DNA of 64,000 bases from Fenollaria timonensis (GCF_001457835.1 NZ_LN898230.1:985288-1049287), one strand, 5' to 3'. Shown: positions 45,665 to 54,554, counted from the stretch's first letter. Numbers and translations are program-made. Notes: generated by a model not told the origin, from the letters alone.

Positions 45665-46993
45665 CTATTTCGTCTCTCTTTCTATCAAATCAACTAAATC
45701 TTTAGCTAATCTTTTTATTTCATCTTCATCTTCGCCTTCAAGCATAACCCTTAGAAGCGGTTCAGTGCCTGATGGTCTGATGACAACCCTCATGTCTTGA
45801 TTGTTCTTAGTTAAATCATCTATAGCGTTTTTAACGCTTTTTATCTCTAAAACTTTATTTTTTATTTCATTAGTAACTTTTGCATTTAAAAGCACTTGTG
45901 GATATGTCTTCATAAGTCCGTTTAATTCAGCAGCTGTCTTTTTAAGCTCGACCATGGCATTGATTAAAAATATCGCGCTTAAAAGGCCATCGCCAGTATT
46001 TTGGTAATCCTTTAATATTATATGACCCGATTGTTCGCCGCCAAGCGATAAGTCATCCTTAATTAATTCAGCTAGAACATATCTATCGCCAACGCTAGTT
46101 ACATCAAGCTCTACGCCAATAGTATCAAGATACTTCTTTAGGCCAATGTTTGACATAATAGTCGCAACAAGTTTATTCTTCTTAAGCTTATCATGCTTTT
46201 TCAAATATGTCGCAAGCGCTGCCAATATATGGTCTCCGTCCATAATCTTGCCATCATTATCAACCACTTGTAATCTATCTGCATCGCCATCAAAGGCAAT
46301 GCCTATGTCTGCCTTATTATTTTTAACAGTTTCTATAAGCGATTCCAGATGAGTTGAACCGCAATTTTTATTGATGTTTCTGCCATTTGGCTCGTCATGA
46401 ATGTATATCATCTCAGCGCCTGATTCATTTAAAACTTCTTTCGCCGTCACGTAATTTGCTCCATTTGACATATCACAGACAATTTTAAGACCGCTGTAGT
46501 CCATCATAAGTGAACGTAAATAGCTTATATACTCAGTTTTATCAATTTCATCTGTAATGTAATTACCAAAGCGCTCTGGTTTTTTTAGCTCTTTATCATT
46601 CAGCATATTAGTTTCAATAGCTTCTTCTACTTCATCTGCAAGCTTGTAGCCGTCCTTGTTAAAAACCTTTATACCGTTGTATTCATAAGGGTTATGCGAT
46701 GCAGAGACAACGATGCCGAATAAAGAATCATTCTTGCTAATTATGTAGCTTGCTTCTGGTGTAGATGTTACGTTTAAATCATATACATCAAGTCCCATAG
46801 ATGTGATGGCTGCTGCAAGCGATAGCTTTATCATGTCCTTTGACTCTCTTGTGTCGCTCGCTATAAAAACTTTTTTGCCCTCGCCGCCAATAAAGTAGTC
46901 CGCTATATATTTACCTAATTTGTATGAAAATTCACTAGTTAAAAACTCGCCAGCGACGCCTCTAACGCCGTCTGTGCCAAATAATTTCTTCAT
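45665..46993 (-). CDS. glmM: Phosphoglucosamine mutase
   Basis: 442 residues. FGTDGVRGVAGE at the start, phosphoserine loop VVSASHNPYEYNGIKVF near residue 98 (Ser), metal-binding GIAFDGDADRLQVVD near 233 and RPSGTEPLLRVMLEGED near the C terminus. Converts GlcN-6-P to GlcN-1-P for wall precursor synthesis. ATG overlaps the cca stop (TAATG). Confidence 0.97.
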   Translation of the reverse strand: MKKLFGTDGVRGVAGEFLTSEFSYKLGKYIADYFIGGEGKKVFIASDTRESKDMIKLSLAAAITSMGLDVYDLNVTSTPEASYIISKNDSLFGIVVSASHNPYEYNGIKVFNKDGYKLADEVEEAIETNMLNDKELKKPERFGNYITDEIDKTEYISYLRSLMMDYSGLKIVCDMSNGANYVTAKEVLNESGAEMIYIHDEPNGRNINKNCGSTHLESLIETVKNNKADIGIAFDGDADRLQVVDNDGKIMDGDHILAALATYLKKHDKLKKNKLVATIMSNIGLKKYLDTIGVELDVTSVGDRYVLAELIKDDLSLGGEQSGHIILKDYQNTGDGLLSAIFLINAMVELKKTAAELNGLMKTYPQVLLNAKVTNEIKNKVLEIKSVKNAIDDLTKNNQDMRVVIRPSGTEPLLRVMLEGEDEDEIKRLAKDLVDLIERETK

Positions 46994-48312
46994 TATTCTT
47001 CCTCCATATATTCTTTAAGAAGCGGGAGCAAAGTTTTTCTGTCGTTCTCAAGCTCGCCCAAACTCACCATTTCTTTAATTTTTCCAAGTGCGTGTGCAAA
47101 TTTTTTGCCTGGAGCGTAGCCCATCGCAATCAAATCATCGCCGCTAACAGCAAGTTTAAGCTCGCCGCTTTTGTCAAGACTATCTTCAATCTCTTTTATG
47201 TATGTCTCAAATTTTGTGATATTATCAAGCTCTCGGCCCGGTCTCGTCGCAATACTATCTGCCCTAATTAAATCAAGGTAGCGATAAATGTTCTCCTTGC
47301 CATAGTAATTATAAAGCCTTCTCACAGCCTTGATGCCAAAGTTCGGATCCTGCTTCATGTGCTTCAAGATGAGGTCATGAACTAGATTTATGGTCTTCTT
47401 GTCATAATTAAAATTTTTTAAAATATCTACTGCCATCTCGGCGCCGACCTTGTCGTGATCGTAATAGTGCGATACAGCTCCATCTTCAGAACGGGTTAAT
47501 GGTTTTGCCACGTCATGAAATAAAGCTGCAAGACGCGTTGGCAAATCTTTTTCAGTCGCTTCAACCGCCTTCATCGTATGAGTAAATAAATCGTAGCTGT
47601 GATAAGGATTGTTCTGGTCATAATCAAAATCCCTGTCAATCTCAGGAAGCATTTCCTTCAAAATGCCTAGCTCATGCATAAGTGTAAAAGCGTAATGAGC
47701 ATTGTCAAGGAGCAAAATCTTGTTGAACTCTTCGCGAAATTTGTCCTTCGATAGAGTTTTTACATAAGGCGCATATTTTTTCGCCGCCTTAAAAGTCTCT
47801 TCTTCTATCTCAAAGCCAAGCTTCGCCGCAAAGCGCACTAAACGCAGTATTCTTAAGTAGTCCTTTGCAAAACTTTCATACGGATCAATAACAGTTCTTA
47901 AAATTTTCGCATCAAGATCTTTTTTTGCGTCCAGAAAATCATAAATATTTTTACTCTCATCCATTAACATAGTGTTTATGGTGAAGTCGCGCCTAATAAT
48001 GTCTTCTTTGACATCGCTCGTAAAGCTTAAAGTGCTCGGGTGCCTGCCATCAGCGTAGTTATCTTCACGCCTAAATGTAGTTATCTCGATTGCATTCTCG
48101 CCCTTAATCTTGACAGAGCCATATTTCATAAACTTAGTATCAAGCTCATAATCACTTAATAGACTAACAACTTCATCAGGTCTCTTCGCTGTGCAAATGT
48201 CTATGTCGTATACATCCTTGCATAACAAATAGTCCCTCACAGCACCTCCAACAATGTATGAGGAACTCCCTAATCTTTTCAAGATATCAATAGCGTAATC
48301 TAAATTTTTCAT
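46993..48312 (-). CDS. cca: CCA tRNA nucleotidyltransferase with HD domain
   Basis: 439 residues. Class II nucleotidyltransferase head (YIVGGAVRDYLLCKDVYDIDICTAKRPDEV), the RRDFTINTMLMDE motif, DYLRILRLVRFAAKLGF, then an HD domain with LFHDVAKPLTR. Repairs or adds the tRNA 3' CCA; every tRNA seen here already encodes CCA. I place the start at 48312, since the promoter's start point lies near 48318; the ATG lacks a clear ribosome binding site. Confidence 0.92.
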   Translation of the reverse strand: MKNLDYAIDILKRLGSSSYIVGGAVRDYLLCKDVYDIDICTAKRPDEVVSLLSDYELDTKFMKYGSVKIKGENAIEITTFRREDNYADGRHPSTLSFTSDVKEDIIRRDFTINTMLMDESKNIYDFLDAKKDLDAKILRTVIDPYESFAKDYLRILRLVRFAAKLGFEIEEETFKAAKKYAPYVKTLSKDKFREEFNKILLLDNAHYAFTLMHELGILKEMLPEIDRDFDYDQNNPYHSYDLFTHTMKAVEATEKDLPTRLAALFHDVAKPLTRSEDGAVSHYYDHDKVGAEMAVDILKNFNYDKKTINLVHDLILKHMKQDPNFGIKAVRRLYNYYGKENIYRYLDLIRADSIATRPGRELDNITKFETYIKEIEDSLDKSGELKLAVSGDDLIAMGYAPGKKFAHALGKIKEMVSLGELENDRKTLLPLLKEYMEEE

Positions 48313-48324
48313 AATATACAATAG

Positions 48325-48353
48325 ATTATATCACATTCATAAGAAAAAATCAA
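48325..48353 (-). promoter_or_regulatory. Promoter of the cca-glmM-mnmA operon
   Basis: TTGATT (48348-48353), 17-base spacer, extended TGA-TATAAT (48325-48330) on the minus strand. Its start point is only about six bases before the ATG. Confidence 0.7.
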
Positions 48354-48360
48354 AAATATC

Positions 48361-48392
48361 TAAAAGAAAAACAGCCACATTATGTAGCTGTT
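48361..48392 (-). terminator. Terminator of the yedE operon
   Basis: AACAGCTAC / GTGGCTGTT on the minus strand, 5-base loop, then TTTCTTTT. Confidence 0.8.
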
Positions 48393-48398
48393 AATCCA

Positions 48399-48671
48399 TT
48401 ATAATATTTCTTTTAACTTATCGCTTTCGTATAAATAATAATCCTCTACTCTATCGACCTCATAATCAAAGTCATCGATGACCTTTTCAAGTGCTTCTCT
48501 GTTCTTGATCGAAGTGGCTAAACTATTGCCACAGGATGAAGAAAGATCTCTCGGTGTTGGTATGATTAGTGATTCGATTCCGAGCTCCTTGAGTTTATTA
48601 TTTAGCATAAGGCACGACGATATCGAATAGAATGTTACTATAACAACGTTATTTTGTTGCTTTAAGCTCAA
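48399..48671 (-). CDS. DUF3343 protein (first copy)
   Basis: 90 residues. VIVTFYSISSCLMLNNKLKELGIESLIIPTPRDLSSSCGNSLAT: the PTPR followed by a CG pair typical of DUF3343, a small family found with selenium and sulfur genes and suggested to be a carrier or redox partner. Overlaps the TusA-like gene by 23 bases, so coupled. A second DUF3343 gene lies on the other strand at 52942-53214. Exact function not known. Confidence 0.8.
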   Translation of the reverse strand: MSLKQQNNVVIVTFYSISSCLMLNNKLKELGIESLIIPTPRDLSSSCGNSLATSIKNREALEKVIDDFDYEVDRVEDYYLYESDKLKEIL

Positions 48672-48861
48672 AGTCTTCTCCGTCTTCTTTAACTGCTACA
48701 GTGTAGCCAGCATTTTCAAGATATCTTGTAACATTTTCTTTAGCAACTTCTATGTCAACTAGAACTGTAAAGTCCTTTGTGCCTTTGTCTGCTTCGTTTT
48801 TAGCTAAAATAACTGGTTCTGGACAAGAAAGTCCTCTTGCATCAATAATATTATTTGCCAT
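48649..48861 (-). CDS. yedF: TusA/YedF-like sulfur/selenium carrier
   Basis: 70 residues of the TusA fold: IDARGLSCPEPVILAKNEAD has the single catalytic Cys in CPEP, then VLVDIEVAKENVTRYLENAGY. TusA-type proteins carry persulfide; YedF relatives beside YedE are linked to selenium handling. Overlaps yedE by 11 bases. Confidence 0.88.
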   Translation of the reverse strand: MANNIIDARGLSCPEPVILAKNEADKGTKDFTVLVDIEVAKENVTRYLENAGYTVAVKEDGEDFELKATK

Positions 48862-49927
48862 TTTGAGCTCCTTTCTTTCTTTCAGCTATGATGAAGTATG
48901 CTGCGATTATAACGAATACAAATCCGATGATAACTGCAACTCTACCATTAGCAGTTGTTCCCTTACCTGATGAAGCTAAGCCAAAGTTGTGTGATGCAGC
49001 TGCTCCGCATATAAGACCGATAACAGTCATGAATGCGTCTGTATCGCCTTGTGAAGCAAGTATTGTTTGTCTGATTGGACATCCACCAAGTAGTACAGCT
49101 GTTAAACCAACTAAGCCCATGGATAAGAAGTTCCATAAGTGTTCTGAGTGAGCTACTGGTTGAGCTTCGAAGCCAAAATTAAATTGACCTAGGCAAAGGT
49201 TTAGAACTAAGTTTGCTAGTACTATACCAAGTATTCCATATAGGAAGTGATAGTCCTTGATTAGTATTGCATCTCTAAAGCCTGCTGCTGTACAAAGTCT
49301 TGTTCTTTGTAAAATACCGCCAACGATTAAACCTGCTACTAATGAAATTATGAATGGCGCATGCATTGATCCAGGTCCTTCTGTTGAGAAGTGGATGAAT
49401 GCTGGTTTTGCTAGTGCTAAGATTAATAATACAACTGCAAATATTGGCATAATAAGTCCAGATAATTTTGATTGATCATGGTTTCTGCCTAGAGAGTAAC
49501 CTTTCTTAATAAATACAATACCTACTCCAATACCTGCGATAAAGCCTAGTAAACCTACTACAGCGTTCATGTCTCCAGCGCCGATTCTTAGAAGCATTCT
49601 AAGTGGGCAGCCTAAGAATACTAAAGCACCTATCATCATCACGAAGCCGTAAACGAAACGAAGTGCTGGGTTTGATCCACCCTTTGCTCTGAATTCGCCT
49701 TTAGCCATAGAAATGATAAAAGCACCTAATATAAAACCGATGATTTCAGGTCTTATATATTGAACAACTCCTGCAGAGTGTAGGCCCAATGCTCCTGCTA
49801 TGTCTCTAAAAAAGCATGCTACACAGATACCCATGTTAGCTGGGTTACCAAAGTGCATAAGTAAAGCTCCAATTATACCAATAATGGCGCCTCCTATGAA
49901 GATAGTCAAATTTTGTTTTTTCTTCAT
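48851..49927 (-). CDS. yedE: YedE-type membrane transporter, probably for selenium/sulfur species
   Basis: 358 residues, about ten membrane helices. NMGICVACFFRDIAGALGLH near residue 31 and VFLGCPLRMLLRIGAGDMNA near 105, GGILQRTRLCTAAGFRDA near 212 and LLGGCPIRQTILASQGD near 280: paired Cys-containing loops as in YeeE/YedE thiosulfate or selenium carriers. The YedE subgroup is a selenium-transport candidate in Se-using bacteria, which fits selABD here. Own promoter at 49947-49976. Confidence 0.88.
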   Translation of the reverse strand: MKKKQNLTIFIGGAIIGIIGALLMHFGNPANMGICVACFFRDIAGALGLHSAGVVQYIRPEIIGFILGAFIISMAKGEFRAKGGSNPALRFVYGFVMMIGALVFLGCPLRMLLRIGAGDMNAVVGLLGFIAGIGVGIVFIKKGYSLGRNHDQSKLSGLIMPIFAVVLLILALAKPAFIHFSTEGPGSMHAPFIISLVAGLIVGGILQRTRLCTAAGFRDAILIKDYHFLYGILGIVLANLVLNLCLGQFNFGFEAQPVAHSEHLWNFLSMGLVGLTAVLLGGCPIRQTILASQGDTDAFMTVIGLICGAAASHNFGLASSGKGTTANGRVAVIIGFVFVIIAAYFIIAERKKGAQNGK

Positions 49928-49946
49928 AATATCCCTCCTTTATATG

Positions 49947-49976
49947 AGTATATCACAATTAGAGGCTATTTTTCCA
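49947..49976 (-). promoter_or_regulatory. Promoter of yedE
   Basis: TGGAAA, 18-base spacer, TGA-TATACT on the minus strand. Confidence 0.5.
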
Positions 49977-50116
49977 TATATTAAAAAATTTTATAGTTTC
50001 AGCATTTATTATAAGATATAATTATTAAGATTTTTCTATATGAGCATGATTATGGTCTAGCTATTATTGAATATTTTTATAATAAGTCCTATGTATATAA
50101 AATTATTTTATACTTA

Positions 50117-50145
50117 TTGAATGTGAATTCTTTATGATATATAAT
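50117..50145 (+). promoter_or_regulatory. Promoter of the activase/reductase operon
   Basis: TTGAAT (50117-50122), 17-base spacer, TATAAT (50140-50145). Divergent from the yedE promoter; the gap 49928-50189 contains no gene. Confidence 0.65.
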
Positions 50146-50189
50146 TTAATTAATACTATTACTATGGTAAAATTTAAGAGAGGTGGATT

Positions 50190-50945
50190 ATGCATTACAT
50201 AGGAATTGACATAGGATCAACTGCTTCTAAGGCTGTTATCCTAGATGAAAACAAGGAAAAAGTATTGCACGAAAAGATCATGCCAAGTGGCTGGAACAGT
50301 AAAGAAACTGGTGAAGAAATCAAAAGCTGGATAAAATCACTGGGCTACGGCGACGATGATGTGAAAATCACTGCGACTGGCTACGGAAGAATCAGTGTGC
50401 CTTATGCGGACAAAACCGTTACTGAAATCACTTGTCATGCTAAAGGCGCTCACTTTTTAAATCCTGAAGACATGACTGTTGTTGACATAGGTGGACAAGA
50501 TACTAAGGTTATACTTGTGCAAAACTCAAATGTCATGGACTTTATTATGAATGACAAGTGCTCTGCAGGTACTGGAAAGTTCTTGGAAGTTATGGCCAAT
50601 AGGCTTGGACTTTCATTAGAAGAGATGTTCGAGTACGCTAAGAGAGGCCAATCTGTCAACATATCATCTGTATGTACAGTATTTGCTGAATCAGAAGTAA
50701 TCTCGCTTATGGGTAAAGGCACTCCTCGTGAAGACATCGCAAGAGGTGTTGTTGACTCAATAGTTAAGAAAGTCGCTGCACTAGCAACAAGAAAAAATGC
50801 ATCAGATAATTACTTCTTAACTGGTGGTTTCTGCGACTCAGAATTTACAGTTGAACTTTTAAGCGAAAAACTTGGCGCACCTGTAAAAACACATCCAGAT
50901 GCAAGATTTGCTGGAGCCATAGGTGCTGCACTACTTGCAAAATAA
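50190..50945 (+). CDS. ATP-dependent activase of a dehydratase/double-cubane reductase (HgdC/BadF family)
   Basis: 251 residues. Sugar-kinase-like ASKHA fold: IGIDIGSTASKAVILDENK at the start, VVDIGGQDTKVI, the Fe-S cluster region NDKCSAGTGKFLEVMANRLG with a Cys and later SVCTVFAESEVI with another, and the end FLTGGFCDSEF. As in HgdC/ComD, a [4Fe-4S] cluster would bridge the homodimer and ATP hydrolysis would drive electrons to the partner. Start has AGAGGTGG. Partner is likely the gene at 51672. Confidence 0.93.
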   Translation: MHYIGIDIGSTASKAVILDENKEKVLHEKIMPSGWNSKETGEEIKSWIKSLGYGDDDVKITATGYGRISVPYADKTVTEITCHAKGAHFLNPEDMTVVDIGGQDTKVILVQNSNVMDFIMNDKCSAGTGKFLEVMANRLGLSLEEMFEYAKRGQSVNISSVCTVFAESEVISLMGKGTPREDIARGVVDSIVKKVAALATRKNASDNYFLTGGFCDSEFTVELLSEKLGAPVKTHPDARFAGAIGAALLAK

Positions 50946-51679
50946 TGATAGACGTAGAATTCTTTAAAGAATTAAGGCGTAAAGCTTATGTCGATGCCGT
51001 CACATTTAAAATGAGTGAAAACAACGTCATCGGCTACTTTGCTAAAGACATCGACGAGGCATTTTTAATGAGCTACGGATTAGTTCCCTACCCAATCGAA
51101 TCGACTGACACAGAGATTTTAGCTTATGGTGAGTATAATACTTGCGACATGATAAGCGCGACTACCATTTACATGACAACAAAAAAGTGCCCACTAATCT
51201 ATTCTTCCAAAATCTTTTTGATTGAGGATATTTGCAAAAAATTCACTGATGTCTTTAGTGCAAGTTGCGACAGATATATCTATAAATATAGTGGGGATAT
51301 TGCAGGAACTGATATTGACGGCGTAATAAAATCTGTTTACGGCTTTAATTTTGATGAGAAGAAATACAAGCAAATGAAAAAAATATTTTCTAAAATCGAT
51401 GAGCTACTATTGGCAATAGAAAAAAAGCTTGAGCCATATGAGTACAATATTGTTAAATACTACATTCGTTATGTGGCTGAACCTGAAAAAAGAGTAAAAA
51501 TTCTTGAAAGGGTTTTAGAAGATAATCAAAACAACATTAATATTAAAATGAATAAATGTATTAATGTCGCCTGTCCAGAAATAATTCTGGATGAACTCAA
51601 AGGCCCTATATCTGAGAGCTACAAAAACATTGACCTAGCTCCAAGGGGCTGCATATTAAAAGGAGGAAAAAATGGATAA
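50945..51679 (+). CDS. Unknown protein in the activase/reductase operon (remote dehydratase-subunit resemblance)
   Basis: 244 residues, overlapping both neighbours by a base or several. Residues 20-80 (YFAKDIDEAFLMSYGLVPYPIES.. EYNTCDMISATTIYM) faintly resemble the start of the 2-hydroxyacyl-CoA dehydratase subunit fold, where a Cys-containing loop binds a cluster. Cysteines at about 60, 78, 95, 108 and a later CINVACPEI and RGCILK give seven in total, enough for a cluster, but no standard motif is evident. Much shorter than the 380-430 residues of real subunits. Function not assigned. Confidence 0.6.
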   Translation: MIDVEFFKELRRKAYVDAVTFKMSENNVIGYFAKDIDEAFLMSYGLVPYPIESTDTEILAYGEYNTCDMISATTIYMTTKKCPLIYSSKIFLIEDICKKFTDVFSASCDRYIYKYSGDIAGTDIDGVIKSVYGFNFDEKKYKQMKKIFSKIDELLLAIEKKLEPYEYNIVKYYIRYVAEPEKRVKILERVLEDNQNNINIKMNKCINVACPEIILDELKGPISESYKNIDLAPRGCILKGGKNG

Positions 51680-52949
51680 GAATCATGAAATGTGGACTAA
51701 TCTAGGCATGGACGTTGAAAAACACGATATGCTATGTGAAGTTTTACCAGGAGCTTTTGGAGACGTATTCCTAAGCCAAGAAAACAGACCAAAGGGTATG
51801 GACTACTGGAACATGGTAGTTGGCGATATCCACGGTATTAGACCAGCTGAATTAATCGAACACCAAAAAAATGGTGGCAAGGTAGTTGGTACTTTCTGTA
51901 TACACGTACCAGACGAAGTGCCTATAGCAGCTGGAGCAATAGTTACAGGTCTTTGCAGTGGATCTCAATTCTGGGTGCCAGGCGGAGAAAAGAAGCTTCC
52001 TACAGCAACTTGCCCACTAATCAAAGCTTCACTAGGAGCAAGATTTGACAGAACTTGCCCATTCTTCAGAATAGCTGACCTATTCGTTGGTGAAACTACT
52101 TGCGACGGCAAGAAAAAAGCTTGGGAAATATTAGCTGAAGATGCTCCTATGTTTATCATGGACATACCTCAAATGAAGAGAGACGAAGACTTCGAAAAAT
52201 GGGAAGCTGAAATTAAACGCTACATGAAGAGAATCGAAGAGCTTACAGGCAATGAAATTACTGAAGAAGGACTAAGAAAAGCTATACATATTGTTAACAA
52301 CAAGAGAAGAGCTTTAAAGAGACTTAACGAATTTAGAAAGAATGATCTAATTCCAATAAGCGGTAGAGATGTTCTAGTTATAACACAAGTCGCTTTCTAT
52401 GACGATCCAGAAAGAACTACAGAAATGATTAACAAGCTTTGTGACGAACTTGAAGAAAGAGTTAAGAACAAAGTTTCAGTTTACAAACCAGGTGCAAAGA
52501 GAATACTTCTTACAGGTACTCCACTTTCTATTCCAAACTGGAAGATGCACCAAATCATCGAATCGCTTGGAGCAGCTGTTGTTTGCGAAGAAATGTGTAC
52601 AGGAATTCGTTACAGCTACAAACTTGTTGAAGAAGATGCGGGTGCTGATATGGATACTATGGTTCACAATCTTGCACAAAGATACCTTGGCAGCATAAAC
52701 TGCGCTTGCTTCACACCAAATACAGCAAGAATCGACGATATAGTAAGACTTGCTAAAGAATACAAGGCAGACGGCGTTATCGACCTTAACCTTAAGTTCT
52801 GTAACCTATATGACACAGAAGGCTACTTCGTAGAAAAAGAACTTAACAAGCTAGGTATACCAGTTATGGGTATAGAAACAGACTACACAGACGAAGACGC
52901 AGAACAATTAAAGACAAGAATCGGCGCTTTCTTAGAAATGCTTGACTAA
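51672..52949 (+). CDS. Double-cubane-cluster-type anaerobic reductase (2-hydroxyacyl-CoA dehydratase superfamily)
   Basis: 425 residues. Residues 100-150 carry CPLIKASLGARFDRTCPFFRIADLFVGETTCDGKKKAWE in pieces, with cysteines spaced as in double-cubane-cluster proteins, which are homodimers holding an [8Fe-9S] cluster and reduce small molecules with ATP and an activase. Other Cys at about 28, 84, 90, 309, 315 and 345-347 (INCACF). The activase is encoded two genes upstream. True substrate unknown; acetylene, hydrazine and azide are reduced by a characterised relative. Confidence 0.85.
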   Translation: MDKNHEMWTNLGMDVEKHDMLCEVLPGAFGDVFLSQENRPKGMDYWNMVVGDIHGIRPAELIEHQKNGGKVVGTFCIHVPDEVPIAAGAIVTGLCSGSQFWVPGGEKKLPTATCPLIKASLGARFDRTCPFFRIADLFVGETTCDGKKKAWEILAEDAPMFIMDIPQMKRDEDFEKWEAEIKRYMKRIEELTGNEITEEGLRKAIHIVNNKRRALKRLNEFRKNDLIPISGRDVLVITQVAFYDDPERTTEMINKLCDELEERVKNKVSVYKPGAKRILLTGTPLSIPNWKMHQIIESLGAAVVCEEMCTGIRYSYKLVEEDAGADMDTMVHNLAQRYLGSINCACFTPNTARIDDIVRLAKEYKADGVIDLNLKFCNLYDTEGYFVEKELNKLGIPVMGIETDYTDEDAEQLKTRIGAFLEMLD

Positions 52950-53214
52950 TTTAATGAAAGAGCTAAGAAACTACATTCTTTTAGGCGATTCAGCTTCGGC
53001 TACAAAACTATACTATCTGCTTAAAGATAATGGCTTTGAAGTAACCATAGCACCAACGCCGAGAAATGCAGACCATTGCTGTGGTTTGTGCATTATATAC
53101 GAAGCTAAAGATAGAGAAAAGATAGCGATGCTCGCAGAAAAAAATTCTATAAAGATAGATAGATTTTGGGAAGACATAGTAAGAGATGATCCAAATAGAA
53201 TGAGATTTTGCTAA
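52942..53214 (+). CDS. DUF3343 protein (second copy)
   Basis: 86-90 residues. Either the TTG at 52942 (inside the reductase stop) or the ATG at 52954 is the start; neither has a clear ribosome binding site, so coupling to the reductase gene is likely. FEVTIAPTPRNADHCCGLCIIYEAKD has PTPR and a CCGLC cluster, richer in Cys than the first copy. Last gene of the plus-strand operon. Terminator at 53217-53253. Confidence 0.8.
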   Translation: MTNLMKELRNYILLGDSASATKLYYLLKDNGFEVTIAPTPRNADHCCGLCIIYEAKDREKIAMLAEKNSIKIDRFWEDIVRDDPNRMRFC

Positions 53215-53216
53215 TA

Positions 53217-53253
53217 TAAAAGGGATAGATTAAACGTCTATCCCTTCTTTTTT
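53217..53253. terminator. Bidirectional terminator
   Basis: AAGGGATAGA / TCTATCCCTT, 7-base loop, CTTTTTTCTT after it on the plus strand and TTTTATA on the minus strand, serving the reductase operon and the opposite small membrane gene. Confidence 0.8.
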
Positions 53254-53260
53254 CTTAAAT

Positions 53261-53494
53261 CTAGCTAATAGTTGTTATAGCTATAGCGAGTATTATTAAG
53301 CCTAAACCAAGAACAAATTCTATCATGCCTAGTTTTTTAGCATAAGAAGCATCTCTTCTTTTATATAAGACATCTAAGTTAAAAGAATTTATCAAAGAAT
53401 ATTTCTTTCTAAAATAGATAAGATATCCGAATGTAGAAAAGACTGTACCTAAGATAAATAATAATATTTTCAAAATCAACATAAGTTTCTCCAC
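53261..53494 (-). CDS. Small two-helix membrane protein (DUF3784-like)
   Basis: 77 residues, two membrane helices (about 5-25 and 56-75) flanking a basic loop (FRKKYSLINSFNLDVLYKRR). The helix-loop-helix with KKYSLI resembles DUF3784 proteins of Gram-positives. No function known. Its gene lies 13 bases after the Nudix gene, so it may share that transcript. Confidence 0.6.
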   Translation of the reverse strand: MEKLMLILKILLFILGTVFSTFGYLIYFRKKYSLINSFNLDVLYKRRDASYAKKLGMIEFVLGLGLIILAIAITTIS

Positions 53495-53507
53495 CTCTTA
53501 ATATAAG

Positions 53508-53990
53508 CTATACTTCTTTATTCAGTAATATCGTTTTAAAATTTATACCATTCAAGTAATAATAATCCACACTCTTAAATGCTTTATTCTTTAGAGCGTA
53601 GTCAAGAAATATCTTATCCCCTTCCCAATGAGGACTTTCATAAAATTCATCCTCACTCATAAACTTAAGAGCGCCCTCAGAACATTCTTTAATCGCCCCA
53701 GTATAATCATCACTGTAATATACATACATTTTTTCATAAGCGTCAGCATCAAGGTCAATGTAGCGCACATCGCCCATATAGTAAAAAGTCTTAAGCTTGA
53801 GATTTGTCTCTTCATAGACCTCGCGTACAATGCACTCATCCTTCGACTCACCCGGCTCAATCTTTCCGCCCACGCCAATGTACTTGCCATGATTAATATC
53901 ATTTTCCTTTTTATTTCTGTATAAGAACAAAAATTTATTAGTATTTTTATCCTTGATATATATAACAGTGTAAGCTTGTTTTAATTTCAT
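53508..53990 (-). CDS. Nudix hydrolase (MutT-like)
   Basis: 160 residues. Complete Nudix box GGKIEPGESKDECIVREVYEETNL near residue 37-60 (G-x5-E-x7-REV-x-EE-x-G pattern, final G replaced by N). Related to 8-oxo-dGTP diphosphatases but the substrate is not fixed by the sequence. Pair with the next unknown gene at 54004. Confidence 0.92.
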   Translation of the reverse strand: MKLKQAYTVIYIKDKNTNKFLFLYRNKKENDINHGKYIGVGGKIEPGESKDECIVREVYEETNLKLKTFYYMGDVRYIDLDADAYEKMYVYYSDDYTGAIKECSEGALKFMSEDEFYESPHWEGDKIFLDYALKNKAFKSVDYYYLNGINFKTILLNKEV

Positions 53991-54003
53991 AATAAATTAT
54001 CGT

Positions 54004-54519
54004 TTATTTACAAAATTTATTCCAAAAATCCACCCAGCTGCCATGTACTTCTCTTTGGTCAATGTAAGTAAAAGTATCTTCATCATACCAATCATGGTTA
54101 ACTATATCGTCAATAGTCTCAGGAACAAAAAAGTTGAAAAATTCTTTCTTGAACGAACTTCCATACTGTAAATAATATGCACCTACCATCTTTGTAAAAT
54201 TGGTTTTCTTTACATCTTGTGGTTTATACAAAAGTGCTTCTCCAACCTGATTTAAATCAGGGCTTACTTCAAGAAAAACTAAACTTAAATCATCTTCCTT
54301 ATAGCCAAGTATAAAACTTCTGTATTTATAGGAAAGGGTACGAAGCGCTACGAAATTCGCACCACTAATATCTTCTGAATAAGCATAAACTATTTTATAT
54401 TCCGAACCATTATCTACTTGCTTATCAAAAATTTCTCTCATGCGATTTTTGTTTTCATTGCTTTTTACATTATCTAACTCAACTGCTTTTTTTCCACCAA
54501 ATAAATTAAACAATCCCAT
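54004..54519 (-). CDS. Protein of unknown function
   Basis: 171 residues from ATG 54519, eight bases after AGGAGG; an upstream frame to 54537 lacks that signal. MGLFNLFGGKKAVE at the start is amphipathic; the rest is mixed alpha/beta with aromatic residues and ends WVDFWNKFCK. No motif I recognise. It lies just behind the Nudix gene. Confidence 0.65.
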   Translation of the reverse strand: MGLFNLFGGKKAVELDNVKSNENKNRMREIFDKQVDNGSEYKIVYAYSEDISGANFVALRTLSYKYRSFILGYKEDDLSLVFLEVSPDLNQVGEALLYKPQDVKKTNFTKMVGAYYLQYGSSFKKEFFNFFVPETIDDIVNHDWYDEDTFTYIDQREVHGSWVDFWNKFCK

Positions 54520-54554
54520 TTTATTACCTCCTATCATAATTTTAATTTCTTCTG

